A stretch of DNA of 64,000 nt, taken from positions 107,985-171,984 of the forward strand of contig NZ_JARKNA010000010.1 of the NCBI RefSeq assembly GCF_029360765.1, given 5' to 3'. Of the stretch, positions 1-8,495 are shown piece after piece. This stretch comes from Terrimonas pollutisoli (lineage in GTDB: Bacteria; Bacteroidota; Bacteroidia; Chitinophagales; Chitinophagaceae). The stretch's first letter is position 1. Each line of letters opens with the position of its first letter. A program made the translations under genes and the position numbers. The notes under the pieces are model-generated. The model made no database searches, was not told the origin of the DNA, and was given only the letters and a program-made list of their open reading frames with translations.

Positions 1-38
1 ATTGCCGCTATCTAACCTTCCTTCACACAGACATAAGG

Positions 39-2819
39 TTATTTCGTTTTGATAAATTTGGCTTGCTTTATTTCATTTTTGTTTTGAACTGATATAAAGT
101 AAACACCGGATAACCAGGTCGGTAAATTTTGTATATATATCACATTTTGCCCCTTGTGCACTTCTTCGCTCATGCTGTGCACTGTTTTCCCGCTTATATC
201 TTTTATTTGAATAGTGACGCGGTCTTTATCAGGTGATAAATAAGTCAAAGAAAAATTATCAACGACCGGGTTCGGTACGACTTTTAATTCACTTTTTTCA
301 CCATCGGTCGTTGTCCGGATTATCACTGAATACCTGATAATATTTCCATCTTCTACAATTTTCAGCCGATAATAATTGAGCCCTGGCGGAAAAGAATTAT
401 CACTAAAACTGTAATAATTAGGGCCGGCATTGTTAAGTGCCGCTTGTTTATTAATAGGTAAGAAATTGATTCCATTTTCGCTTCTTTCTAACTCAAAATA
501 TTCAATCGATGACTCCAGTTCTGTTATCCACTTTATAAGATTAGAAGAACCGCTTTGCGTAACACTGAACTTGTGCAGGAAAATCGGCAAAGGCTGTGTA
601 CAATCTGGATAGATTTCAGAAGTATCAATTTTATAAAGGCCGGCATCATCAGTAACTTTTAACCGGATGAGCCAATGATAATTATCCCCCTGACAACCTA
701 CCAATGAAACCACCGACGAAGTCTGTGGCTCGGGATCGGTGGACTCAGCATGAGTATGCTCATCATGCACCAATATTGTTTGCCACTCATATTGATTAAT
801 ATTATTTTCCGCATCATTGATAATGGCTTGAAGTGCTAATGTACTATCTCCGCCTACCTGGTATTTTGAATTTTTAATAGGGCTGATAATACTCGCAACC
901 GGAGGAGTATTATTAAGCGATACGATGAAATCCTGCTCAGCAGAAGCACCTCCAATGTCGGTTACGGTCAATTTTACATCAAATTTTTTAGGACTTCCCG
1001 ACGGATTGGTAAAGGTATGGATCGGCTTTGGCTCCGTACTTGTTGTTCCATCATCAAAATCCCATGCGTAACTGGCAATGCTGCCACCCTGGTCAGGGTC
1101 GTAGGAATCGGTGCCGTCAAACTGCACGGTTAAATTAGAAGCAGCAGCAAAATACTTATCCGCTTTCACTTTTACCACAGGAGGTTTGTTACCCCCAAAG
1201 GCTATTTTATTTATAAAAGCAGTTCCTGACGTTCCACTTCCATAATCTACATAAAAAAGAGAACCATCAATTGGATTTTCTGCCATGCATACAACGGTAG
1301 TGTTAGAAGCAAAATCATCGACTTTAGTTACTTTATTGTTATTAAGCGTTACCCGTTTTATCCATCGGCCACCGTAGTCGCTCATAAAAAAACTGTTGGC
1401 ATATTCTGCCGGAAAATTTCCACCCCCACCCGTGTACCATATGCCACCGGTGCTGGCATTGCCATTGAATACATTGCCTGTTACATTTGATGCTGGTGTT
1501 CCGATTGATGCAGCATCGGCATCACCTGAAGAAGTAAAGATCCCGACTCTTGCATTTGCCCCTTCATTTTCTGCCGCGTGAAGCCATTCTAAAACTGGCC
1601 GGGCATGGATATACCGGATATCATCACCCATTAGCGTGGAAGAGCAGGGATAATAAACCCTTGCATCTTTTGCTGCATTATCTTGTCGTAGTTGCTCATG
1701 AAATCTTACATAGGGTCTGCCACAATCGATGTCTGCGGGTATTGGCAATTCAACATTCCCAATTTTGCCCAAGCCATCATATGCATAAGAAATATTATTT
1801 CCTTCAAATAAGGGCCAGCCAAAATTCATACCCCTCTCTTTGACTATGTTTAATTCTTCCCAACGCCCAAAGCCAACTTCCCCTACAAAAATTTCACCTA
1901 TATGACCAGACGTGGGATTGGTGGAGCCCTGTCCGGGTTGTATAGAAATGCGAAAAGGATTTCTTAAACCAAATGCCCATATCCTCGACCTGGTAGAACC
2001 CGGTGAGCTCTCTTCATAAAATGGATTACTTATAATTCCATTTCCTGTTAGTGGATCCAACCGAAACAATTTGCCGTTCAGGGATGTCAATTTTTGTGAA
2101 CGCCAGGCACCCACATTTTCATCGGCCCTGATAATCCCATCAGCCAGGGCATCCTGGAAATAGGTAAATGGGGAAGAACCTTCATCTGAATCATCAAAGC
2201 TTGCACCATCTCCCATTGAGGCCAATAGTGTGCCGTCGGCGGCAAACACAAGGCTTCCTGTACCATGCGATTTATGCAAGATAGGCACACCTGTTTCTTT
2301 CGTGTCACCTAGTAAAACAATTCTGCTATCCAGGTTCGCCGATAAAACTCCGGCATTTGTAGATGTGGTATAACTTGTAATACGACCTATGGTGGCACCA
2401 GGCTTGTCTATCTTGGTTGGCGTAGGATTGTAACCCGGTTTTCCATAGTTTAAAAGGTAATAGCGGTCAACTACATACGACAAGTAAATTTTGCCATTGC
2501 TTTCAAAGTTAGGATCCAGTGCAAACCCTGTTAATCCATAATCACTGTAGTCACCTACTTCTGCTGAAATGTCGATAACGGGAGATGCCTGCCTTTCGTA
2601 TTCACCTCCACTGTTCCGATTGCATACATATACTTTACCGGCTTTTTCCCAAACAAAAAGCTTATCTCCATTTTTAGAAAATAAGAGGCCAACAGGTTGA
2701 TTCCATGAGCTGCTGTTGGTGGCCGAAGTGGAAACAAAATCGTCGTCAGCGAAAACGATCTGAGCGAAGCTGCTTCTAACGCATAAAATTGTAAGAATCA
2801 AGAGTACAGAGACTTTCAT
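39..2819 (-). CDS. Secreted PQQ-type sugar dehydrogenase with PKD domain and T9SS tail
   Basis: A 926-residue secreted protein of the glucose/sorbosone dehydrogenase family, whose members oxidise aldoses with PQQ bound to a beta-propeller. Signal peptide 1-19 (ends SSFAQ). The propeller covers about 25-545, with signatures TGFALDPNF, the HKSHGTGSL histidine segment, LLASMGDG, AFGLRNPFR and a WEELN to NFGWP block. Then come a PKD domain (about 546-637, YAWDFDDG), an Ig-like stretch with a His-rich loop (HDEHTH), a fibronectin-like module (744-840, YFELERS) and a type IX secretion tail from 845 (VVPNPVVDNF). The neighbouring gene has the same architecture, so this is a tandem duplication. Sugar specificity and actual PQQ binding cannot be read from the sequence. 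The start gives a normal signal peptide. Confidence 0.88.
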   Translation of the reverse strand: MKVSVLLILTILCVRSSFAQIVFADDDFVSTSATNSSSWNQPVGLLFSKNGDKLFVWEKAGKVYVCNRNSGGEYERQASPVIDISAEVGDYSDYGLTGFALDPNFESNGKIYLSYVVDRYYLLNYGKPGYNPTPTKIDKPGATIGRITSYTTSTNAGVLSANLDSRIVLLGDTKETGVPILHKSHGTGSLVFAADGTLLASMGDGASFDDSDEGSSPFTYFQDALADGIIRADENVGAWRSQKLTSLNGKLFRLDPLTGNGIISNPFYEESSPGSTRSRIWAFGLRNPFRISIQPGQGSTNPTSGHIGEIFVGEVGFGRWEELNIVKERGMNFGWPLFEGNNISYAYDGLGKIGNVELPIPADIDCGRPYVRFHEQLRQDNAAKDARVYYPCSSTLMGDDIRYIHARPVLEWLHAAENEGANARVGIFTSSGDADAASIGTPASNVTGNVFNGNASTGGIWYTGGGGNFPAEYANSFFMSDYGGRWIKRVTLNNNKVTKVDDFASNTTVVCMAENPIDGSLFYVDYGSGTSGTAFINKIAFGGNKPPVVKVKADKYFAAASNLTVQFDGTDSYDPDQGGSIASYAWDFDDGTTSTEPKPIHTFTNPSGSPKKFDVKLTVTDIGGASAEQDFIVSLNNTPPVASIISPIKNSKYQVGGDSTLALQAIINDAENNINQYEWQTILVHDEHTHAESTDPEPQTSSVVSLVGCQGDNYHWLIRLKVTDDAGLYKIDTSEIYPDCTQPLPIFLHKFSVTQSGSSNLIKWITELESSIEYFELERSENGINFLPINKQAALNNAGPNYYSFSDNSFPPGLNYYRLKIVEDGNIIRYSVIIRTTTDGEKSELKVVPNPVVDNFSLTYLSPDKDRVTIQIKDISGKTVHSMSEEVHKGQNVIYIQNLPTWLSGVYFISVQNKNEIKQAKFIKTK

Positions 2820-3031
2820 CGTAAAATAATTGTGCCGCTTTAAAATTGGTTACTGCCTGGAGCGGTAACCCTGGTTAATGCCATAACAGTCCGGTACGTT
2901 ACAAAGGATTGGAGAAAGAGTACTAAAAAAACCCGTACATGTTAGTCAGAGATATTGTAAATAGAGGTTGAAAACAGGAAGATGGAGCTATTTGGGAGCT
3001 TAAAGTAAATAAGAATAGTTGAAATATAAAA

Positions 3032-3059
3032 GGGGCGGACAAAATTTATTGTCCGCCCC
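3032..3059 (-). terminator. Terminator of the second sugar dehydrogenase gene
   Basis: GGGGCGGACA (3032-3041) pairs perfectly with TGTCCGCCCC (3050-3059) around an 8-base loop. On the minus strand the stem is followed by a TTTTATATTT tract. It lies 27 bases past the stop of the gene ending at 3086. Confidence 0.85.
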
Positions 3060-3085
3060 CTGCTTATTATTTTTTACCGGTTAGT

Positions 3086-5974
3086 CTAGTCTTTTCCAGC
3101 TTTTACAAATTTTGCTTGCTTTATGCCATCATTGTTTTTGATAGCCACGGTGTATACACCAGCCGGCCAGTTCGGCAGGTTCTGCATATAAATTACATTT
3201 TGTCCCCTATTGACTTTTTCTTTAAGACTATGCAGCAGACGGCCGGCAATATCCCTGACTTCAACTGTAACTATATCGTCCCGTTGTGAATTATAGATAA
3301 CTGAGAAGTTTTCTACGATCGGGTTGGGAACAACTTTCAATGCAAGATCTTCACCTTCCGACATAGTTCTTACAATTACTGAATAACGGATAATTGAACC
3401 GTGCTCAACAATCTTCAAACGATAATAAATTAAGCCGGGTGTTATGTCATTATCCGGATAGCTATAGTTGCTTGTACCTGCGATATTACGGGCCTCCTGC
3501 CGGTTGATTGCATAAAAGTTCACACCATCGTAACTTCTTTCCACTTCAAAGTACTCAATATTAGCTTCGAGTTCAGTTGTCCATTGCACAAGGTTTACAG
3601 ACGTTTTTTGCGTTACACTGAATGAACGCAACATTAATGGCAATGCTGCGGCACAATCAGGAGTCAGCCTGACACTGGTAGTATCAAAAAGTCCTGCATC
3701 GTCAGTAACCTTCAAGGTTATCAGCCAGGAGTAAGTGTCACCATTGCAACCTATCCTGGAAATAGCTGCACTTGTTTCCACTGCCGGGTCAATTGGACCT
3801 GGATGAAAATGGTTATTATGAGCCAGGGTTGTTTGCCATGCATAAGTTAATACCTGTGTCGGATTATCAACAACATCAGCCCGAAGGGTATAGGTAGTAT
3901 CTGGTCCTATTTTGTATTTAGTACCGGGTCCCGGCTCGACAATGGTCACCACAGGTGGCACATTATTTAAAGACACAATGAATGTCACCTCCTCAGATTG
4001 TACTCCTTCATTGTCGGTGACAATGAGTTTAACAATATACTTTTTCGGTGCGCCGGATGTGTTATGAAACTCATGAGTTGGAAATTTTTCCGTACTCGTA
4101 TTATCAGCGCTGGTCGGATCTCCAAAATCCCACGAGTAAGACACAACCGTACCGTTTTGATCGTACGATTCACCGCCGCTAAAATTGACAGTCAAGTCTG
4201 ACGTTGCACTATAATACTGATCAGCTGTTATTTTAGCCACGGGTGGTACATTGCCACCATATACAATTTTCCTCACAGAGGAGCTTGAATAATATTGAGG
4301 AAGGCCCACGCAAACATACACGAGAGAACCATCTATAGGATTTTCAGCCATAGAAACAACAGCTCCATCCGGCCGATTCCCTTCATTACCGGCGGGAATT
4401 ATGAAAAAATTATTTACTGATGTGACAACATCTGAAAATTCAATCCCGATTCTCCTGATCCAACGGCCGCCAAAATCTGATACCAGAAATTTGTCCTTGA
4501 ATTCGGGAGGGAACATATTACCAGCTCCTGTGTACCATATACCACCTGTTGAAGCATTACCTTTAAAAGTAGTAGTATCGGTAGTCACCCCGGATTCAGG
4601 AGACCCTACCCTATAACCAACAGCATTACCGTCCGCATCAAATCTTGACACAAACACATCGCCATCAACGTGAGCCCAATCTAAGGCAGGACGGGCATGA
4701 ATAAAACGAATCCCTGATCGAATAACGCTACCGTCACAATCTGTGTGATATATTTCTGAATTTTTTGCAGCATTATCTTGTCTGATCAATTCATGAAAGT
4801 ACATCGTATCTCTTGAATCAGCCGGACACGGAGGCCTCAATTCATCCCTGTTTTTTGTGTATATATAGCCCCAGTAACTCTTGTTTGGCTCGGCAGAAGG
4901 TCCATTTCCTTCATATATAGGCCAACCGAAGTTCTGCCCCGGGGATTTTACAATATTTAATTCTTCCGACAAACCAAAACCAACATCACCAACGAAAACC
5001 TCTCCAATATCTCCAGCAGTCGGATTTGTCGAACCCGCACCCGGCTTTACTGACATACGGAAAGGATTTCTAAATCCTAAAGCCCATACCCTTGACTTTG
5101 CAGAACGGGGAGCAGCAGGATCAAAAAAAGGATTGCTTGACATGCCATTGCCGTTTTCCTTATTCAATCGCAATAGTTTTCCACTCAATGAACTTAACAT
5201 TTGACTTCTAAAAGCGCCTACATCTTCTTTTGGCGTTATGATACCATCTGCAAGTGCGTCAATGTAAAAAACATTATTGTGAATATTAGGATCAGCATTG
5301 GTAACGGCACCAACATCAGTGTCATCATAACTTGCACCATCTCCAGTTGTAGCCAGCAGGGTACCGTCTGCTGCAAAAGCGAGGCTACCTACACTATGTG
5401 ACTTATGCAAAATTGGAATACCGGTTGTAATCGACTCCCCTAATAGCACCTCCCGGCTATTTAAGTCGGCTGATAAAATACCACCGGAAACAGTGGTATT
5501 GTACCTGGTGATCCTGCCGATCGTAGCACCTTGCTGATCTATGTTCGCAGGTATTGGATTATACCCATTGTCCGGATCACCACCCGTTTTTAGGTAATGC
5601 CGGTCTACCACATACAGCAGGTAGATATAACCACCATTGGTAGTTGTGAAACCAGGATCCAGTGCAAAACCAAGAAGCCCCATATCGGACCAGTTTCCAA
5701 CTTCCTCATGAATGTCTATAACCGGCACCAATTGCTTGTTGTAAATTGAATTGCCATTCCCCTGGTCATACCTGTTGTTTACATAGACGATACCAGCTTT
5801 GTCCCATACAAATAATTGCAAACCGTCTTTTGAAAAAACGGCTCCAACCGGCTCACTCCAATCTGAAGTGTTTGTCGCATTAGTAGTAAAGAACCCTTCA
5901 GGAAGTCCCGCCACCTGGCTATGCACCACCAAGCCGATGAAAGAGGCGCATACAAAAAGTAATATTCTTTTCAT
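3086..5974 (-). CDS. Secreted PQQ-type sugar dehydrogenase, paralogue of the adjacent gene
   Basis: A 962-residue tandem paralogue of the gene at 39-2819 with the same order of parts: signal peptide (1-19, ends LVVHSQ), glucose/sorbosone dehydrogenase propeller (ILHKSHSVGSLAF, LLATTGDG, ALGFRNPFRMS, NFGWPIYEGN), PKD domain (YSWDFGDP), an Ig-like stretch with a His-containing loop (AHNNHFH), fibronectin-like module (YFEVERSYDG) and a type IX secretion tail (VVPNPIVENF). It is 36 residues longer than its sister, mainly through loops in the propeller. The 266-base gap between the genes contains this gene's terminator, so the two are probably transcribed separately. Role inferred from family: cell-surface or secreted oxidation of sugars, feeding electrons to the respiratory chain. 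Confidence 0.88.
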   Translation of the reverse strand: MKRILLFVCASFIGLVVHSQVAGLPEGFFTTNATNTSDWSEPVGAVFSKDGLQLFVWDKAGIVYVNNRYDQGNGNSIYNKQLVPVIDIHEEVGNWSDMGLLGFALDPGFTTTNGGYIYLLYVVDRHYLKTGGDPDNGYNPIPANIDQQGATIGRITRYNTTVSGGILSADLNSREVLLGESITTGIPILHKSHSVGSLAFAADGTLLATTGDGASYDDTDVGAVTNADPNIHNNVFYIDALADGIITPKEDVGAFRSQMLSSLSGKLLRLNKENGNGMSSNPFFDPAAPRSAKSRVWALGFRNPFRMSVKPGAGSTNPTAGDIGEVFVGDVGFGLSEELNIVKSPGQNFGWPIYEGNGPSAEPNKSYWGYIYTKNRDELRPPCPADSRDTMYFHELIRQDNAAKNSEIYHTDCDGSVIRSGIRFIHARPALDWAHVDGDVFVSRFDADGNAVGYRVGSPESGVTTDTTTFKGNASTGGIWYTGAGNMFPPEFKDKFLVSDFGGRWIRRIGIEFSDVVTSVNNFFIIPAGNEGNRPDGAVVSMAENPIDGSLVYVCVGLPQYYSSSSVRKIVYGGNVPPVAKITADQYYSATSDLTVNFSGGESYDQNGTVVSYSWDFGDPTSADNTSTEKFPTHEFHNTSGAPKKYIVKLIVTDNEGVQSEEVTFIVSLNNVPPVVTIVEPGPGTKYKIGPDTTYTLRADVVDNPTQVLTYAWQTTLAHNNHFHPGPIDPAVETSAAISRIGCNGDTYSWLITLKVTDDAGLFDTTSVRLTPDCAAALPLMLRSFSVTQKTSVNLVQWTTELEANIEYFEVERSYDGVNFYAINRQEARNIAGTSNYSYPDNDITPGLIYYRLKIVEHGSIIRYSVIVRTMSEGEDLALKVVPNPIVENFSVIYNSQRDDIVTVEVRDIAGRLLHSLKEKVNRGQNVIYMQNLPNWPAGVYTVAIKNNDGIKQAKFVKAGKD

Positions 5975-6509
5975 TCAGATAATGTTTATCAGATCAATAA
6001 AAAAAATAGGGTGGTACTAATTCAAAGTTGGCTTTATCCTAATGGGTAATTTAAAGGATTGGAGGTACGGTATGTTTTGCCTGCTGGATAAGCTAGCGAA
6101 TCAGAAGTATTACCGGGATATTCAGAGGAAATGAGGACGTGAAAATATATGCTAAGATAAAAAAAGGACGATAGAAACAGGTTAAATTTAGAAATTTCTT
6201 TTTCCAGAGTTTACCGGCACATTGCAAAAGGCGTCACTTAACGTTAACGGATTATGGCTGTTTATATGAACGGGATAAAACTCTGTTGGGATTTTCAGGC
6301 ATTTTTTTTTTGGAAAGGCTTGCATTTAAGACAAGTAGTTATTAGGTTTGTGGAGATTCAGTATTACAGCACTCCTTAATTAAGGTTCTGTTCCAATGGG
6401 AATTTTACTACTATAACCCAGCGCTGATTCATCCTCCACCCATCCTTTTTAAACCATCCCCTGATCATCCAATTTTCTGTGGCCCTTTGAATCACTCAAA
6501 ACCCTGAAA
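5975..6509. other. Intergenic region between divergent genes
   Basis: No gene seen in 535 bases. It separates the leftward dehydrogenase gene from the rightward gene at 6510 and holds the promoter listed at 6320-6350. I saw no good minus-strand promoter here. Confidence 0.6.
6320..6350 (+). promoter_or_regulatory. Bacteroidota-type sigma-A promoter for the gene at 6510
   Basis: TTG at 6320-6322, a 20-base spacer and TAGGTTTG at 6343-6350 match the Bacteroidota consensus TTG-N19-TAnnTTTG. Transcription would begin near 6357, leaving an untranslated leader of about 150 bases before the gene at 6510. Confidence 0.55.
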
Positions 6510-6890
6510 ATGAAAACTTTTTACACCCTGCTTATTTGCCTGGTAGTATCAGGCTACGCAAACGCCATCATCGCACCTTTTGATTCTGTAACGGCTTCGT
6601 TCTACATTGACGGAGACACCCGCATCAAAAACCTGAATTGCCAGGTGAAAAACGAAAAGCTAATGATTTCCTGGAGCACCGAAGAAAACGAAAAAACAAA
6701 TCGTTTTGAATTGGAAAAAAGTAAAGACGGAAAGCAATTTTTGCTGGCGGCAATAGTCTTCGGAACGGACAAAAAGGATACGGACAATTATATGTTTTAT
6801 GAAAAAGCCAGCAAGAAAAAAATATTTTATCGTGTGAAGATTATTCAAAACGATGGAAGTGTTGGCTACTCGCCCATCGTTACTCCGTAA
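6510..6890 (+). CDS. Small secreted protein consisting of a lone fibronectin-like module
   Basis: A 126-residue protein with a signal peptide (1-19, MKTFYTLLICLVVSGYANA) and then a single module (about 40-125: LMISWSTEEN, NRFELEKSKDGKQF, IFYRVKIIQNDG). This module closely resembles the one just before the type IX secretion tails of the neighbouring dehydrogenases and of the gene at 10866-12269 (WITELE, YFELERSENG, YYRLKIVEDG). Here it stands alone, with no catalytic domain and no sorting tail. It may be a free-standing adhesion module or a remnant of a longer cargo gene, but the frame is intact and a promoter is visible upstream. Function unknown. Confidence 0.75.
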   Translation: MKTFYTLLICLVVSGYANAIIAPFDSVTASFYIDGDTRIKNLNCQVKNEKLMISWSTEENEKTNRFELEKSKDGKQFLLAAIVFGTDKKDTDNYMFYEKASKKKIFYRVKIIQNDGSVGYSPIVTP

Positions 6891-6919
6891 CGTTTCATTG
6901 CCTCAAACCCAACCACACT

Positions 6920-7063
6920 ATGTCTGAAAAAATCGGGAAAAATCTTAAGGACAGGTATAACCGTCTGAAGAAGGCATTAAAGACTTTATCGCTTAAAAAA
7001 CAAAAGCAAGTACCATCTTTTGTGTTACAACCGGTGAGAAACAGGCAGCAGTTTTACCGATAG
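6920..7063 (+). CDS. Small basic protein, 47 residues
   Basis: A short frame beginning 29 bases after the previous stop: MSEKIGKNLKDRYNRLKK, then a lysine-rich middle, ending RNRQQFYR. It is strongly basic and has no signal peptide. It is followed by a good terminator (7115-7140), as expected for the last gene of a two-gene transcript with 6510-6890. I do not recognise the family. Coding status rests on position, clean start and stop and composition only. Confidence 0.4.
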   Translation: MSEKIGKNLKDRYNRLKKALKTLSLKKQKQVPSFVLQPVRNRQQFYR

Positions 7064-7114
7064 CTAAATAACATACATCGCAAAACTCTTTTATACAATA
7101 GAGCCCAATAGAGA

Positions 7115-7140
7115 GAAAGCCCTTTTTCCAAAGGGCTTTC
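7115..7140 (+). terminator. Terminator after the 6510/6920 genes
   Basis: GAAAGCCCTTT (7115-7125) pairs perfectly with AAAGGGCTTTC (7130-7140) around a TTCC loop. The following T run is weak (ATATTTG). The hairpin is symmetrical enough to act from either strand. Confidence 0.65.
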
Positions 7141-7258
7141 ATATTTGTAGCAGATGCGTATTGATATTAACTCTGGCGGAAAATAAATTCTGCGGACCGC
7201 ATTACTTCATACAAGTTTATGTACTAAACAAACGAGTCTAGCATACCCAACAAATCTG

Positions 7259-7549
7259 TCAACGATTCACTCCGAGATAACCCTGCAGCGCCTTTACATA
7301 TTGCTCAAAAGCTTTGGTACCTAGCTTTGTTATTTTACAAACTGTTTGCGGGTAATTGTCTTTAAATTGTTTGGATATATCAATGTATCCCGCATCTTTT
7401 AATTTTTGAATTTGTACACTTAGATTACCAGCTGTAGCATTTGTTTTCTCTTTTAAAAAAGTAAACTCCGCCTCCTTCACACTAATAAGAAGTGAGATAA
7501 CCGCCAGGCGCAATTGTGAATGCAGTATAGGGTCAAGATCTTTAAACAT
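7259..7549 (-). CDS. Winged-helix transcriptional regulator
   Basis: A 96-residue single-domain DNA-binding protein of the winged-helix type often annotated HTH_34 (MarR/ArsR-like). It starts MFKDLDPILHSQLRLAVISL; the recognition-helix region is NATAGNLSVQIQKLKDAGYI, followed by a wing (ISKQFKDNYPQTVCKIT) and a final helix. No ligand domain is present. It is the last gene of a leftward group with the secreted protein 7708-8361 and the TonB receptor 8496-10751, so it is the natural candidate for the factor that binds the palindrome in that receptor's promoter. That pairing is inferred from position only. Confidence 0.85.
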   Translation of the reverse strand: MFKDLDPILHSQLRLAVISLLISVKEAEFTFLKEKTNATAGNLSVQIQKLKDAGYIDISKQFKDNYPQTVCKITKLGTKAFEQYVKALQGYLGVNR

Positions 7550-7707
7550 TCTTGTGGCTTATTCCAATTTATATAAACGATATTCTTTTTCCATCATAGG
7601 ATTTTACTTTCGTTTCTTCCATGATTATTAAAATCTTGAAATGTCTCACATCAAAAAATTTTGCACGCTATACAATCACCTTAAAACTTCCAGGAGATTT
7701 TTTCCGC

Positions 7708-8361
7708 CTATTTTACCTGGGTTAAAAAATATTGCACCCTGCGTAAACCCCATGAAGGATGAATAGTTGATTCAGGCTTGAAAGCCTCAAATTTTTTAAT
7801 GGCTTCTTCGAACAATGCTTTGGCCTCTGTTTTGCTGCCCCCGAATTGCTCGGGTGTAAATAATTTATCCTGCGCTTCCAATAGCGTTACCCTTGGGTTT
7901 GCCGGGTTCAGACTTTTAGCTGTTGCCAGGGCTTCTTCTGCAGCCGGACCAAACGTCATATATCTGTTTTGGGGATCTCCTATCAGGCGAAGAGAAGCGA
8001 TCATTTTTTTTACACAATAAATTTCTGAGTTGTCTTTGCTCAATTCATCTGCCTTATTTAAAAGAGATTCGGCCTTGTCAGCTATGGGGTCAGTTTTATC
8101 GGCCATTCCCATTTGCCCCATGCTCATCATATAAGCTGCACTTACGTTGGCAAAAGCAGCGTAGTAATAAGGAAGCCATTGATTTTTTTCGGCATCGGCA
8201 ATTCGTTGAAATGAATTGGCGAGGTTATTCAGGCCGTCTGGCGTCATAGTAGTATCTACGGCAGGAACGAGTTGCTCCATCGCCTTTGTATATTTCTCAC
8301 TTTGCGAAAAAGATGCAATGGCAATAAAAAGTGTTGTAATCAGAAAAAATTGTTTTTTCAT
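7708..8361 (-). CDS. Secreted helical (TPR-like) protein of unknown function
   Basis: 217 residues from the preferred ATG at 8361: signal peptide MKKQFFLITTLFIAIASFSQ, then alpha-helical sequence with repeat-like spacing (IADAEKNQWLPYYYAAFANV, SLLNKADELSKDNSEIYCVK, AKSLNPANPRVTLLEAQDKL), typical of tetratricopeptide-like solenoids. An in-frame ATG lies 18 codons upstream at 8415, but that stretch belongs to the leader shared with the susD gene at 34517, and a start at 8361 gives a normal signal peptide. It follows the TonB receptor at 8496 by 134 bases and is probably co-transcribed with it. It occupies the place of a SusD but does not look like one. Confidence 0.7.
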   Translation of the reverse strand: MKKQFFLITTLFIAIASFSQSEKYTKAMEQLVPAVDTTMTPDGLNNLANSFQRIADAEKNQWLPYYYAAFANVSAAYMMSMGQMGMADKTDPIADKAESLLNKADELSKDNSEIYCVKKMIASLRLIGDPQNRYMTFGPAAEEALATAKSLNPANPRVTLLEAQDKLFTPEQFGGSKTEAKALFEEAIKKFEAFKPESTIHPSWGLRRVQYFLTQVK

Positions 8362-8461
8362 TTGTTTTATTTTTAATTGTTTTGGGCCAAATGGAATTCG
8401 CCATAAAATTTTCATCGGTGGTTGGTATAATTTACCCCGAAAATTTTATGGCTCATTTCAT
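8362..8461 (-). promoter_or_regulatory. Duplicated structured leader, copy A
   Basis: This 100-base leader lies between the stop of the TonB receptor gene and the ATG at 8361. It resembles the leader at 36116-36203. Shared blocks are ATGGCTCATTTCAT (8448-8461), GGTTGGT, GGCCAAATGGAATTCGCC (8385-8402) and the A-rich run to the ATG. GCCATAAAATTTTC (8400-8413) pairs perfectly with GAAAATTTTATGGC (8439-8452). The 18-base block is itself an imperfect palindrome (12 of 18 positions) and shares its GCC with the large stem, so the two hairpins exclude each other. An RNA switch or processing signal is an inference. Confidence 0.6.
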
Positions 8462-8495
8462 GTTTATTCTTTTTTAGGTTGTTTAGTGTATCATT

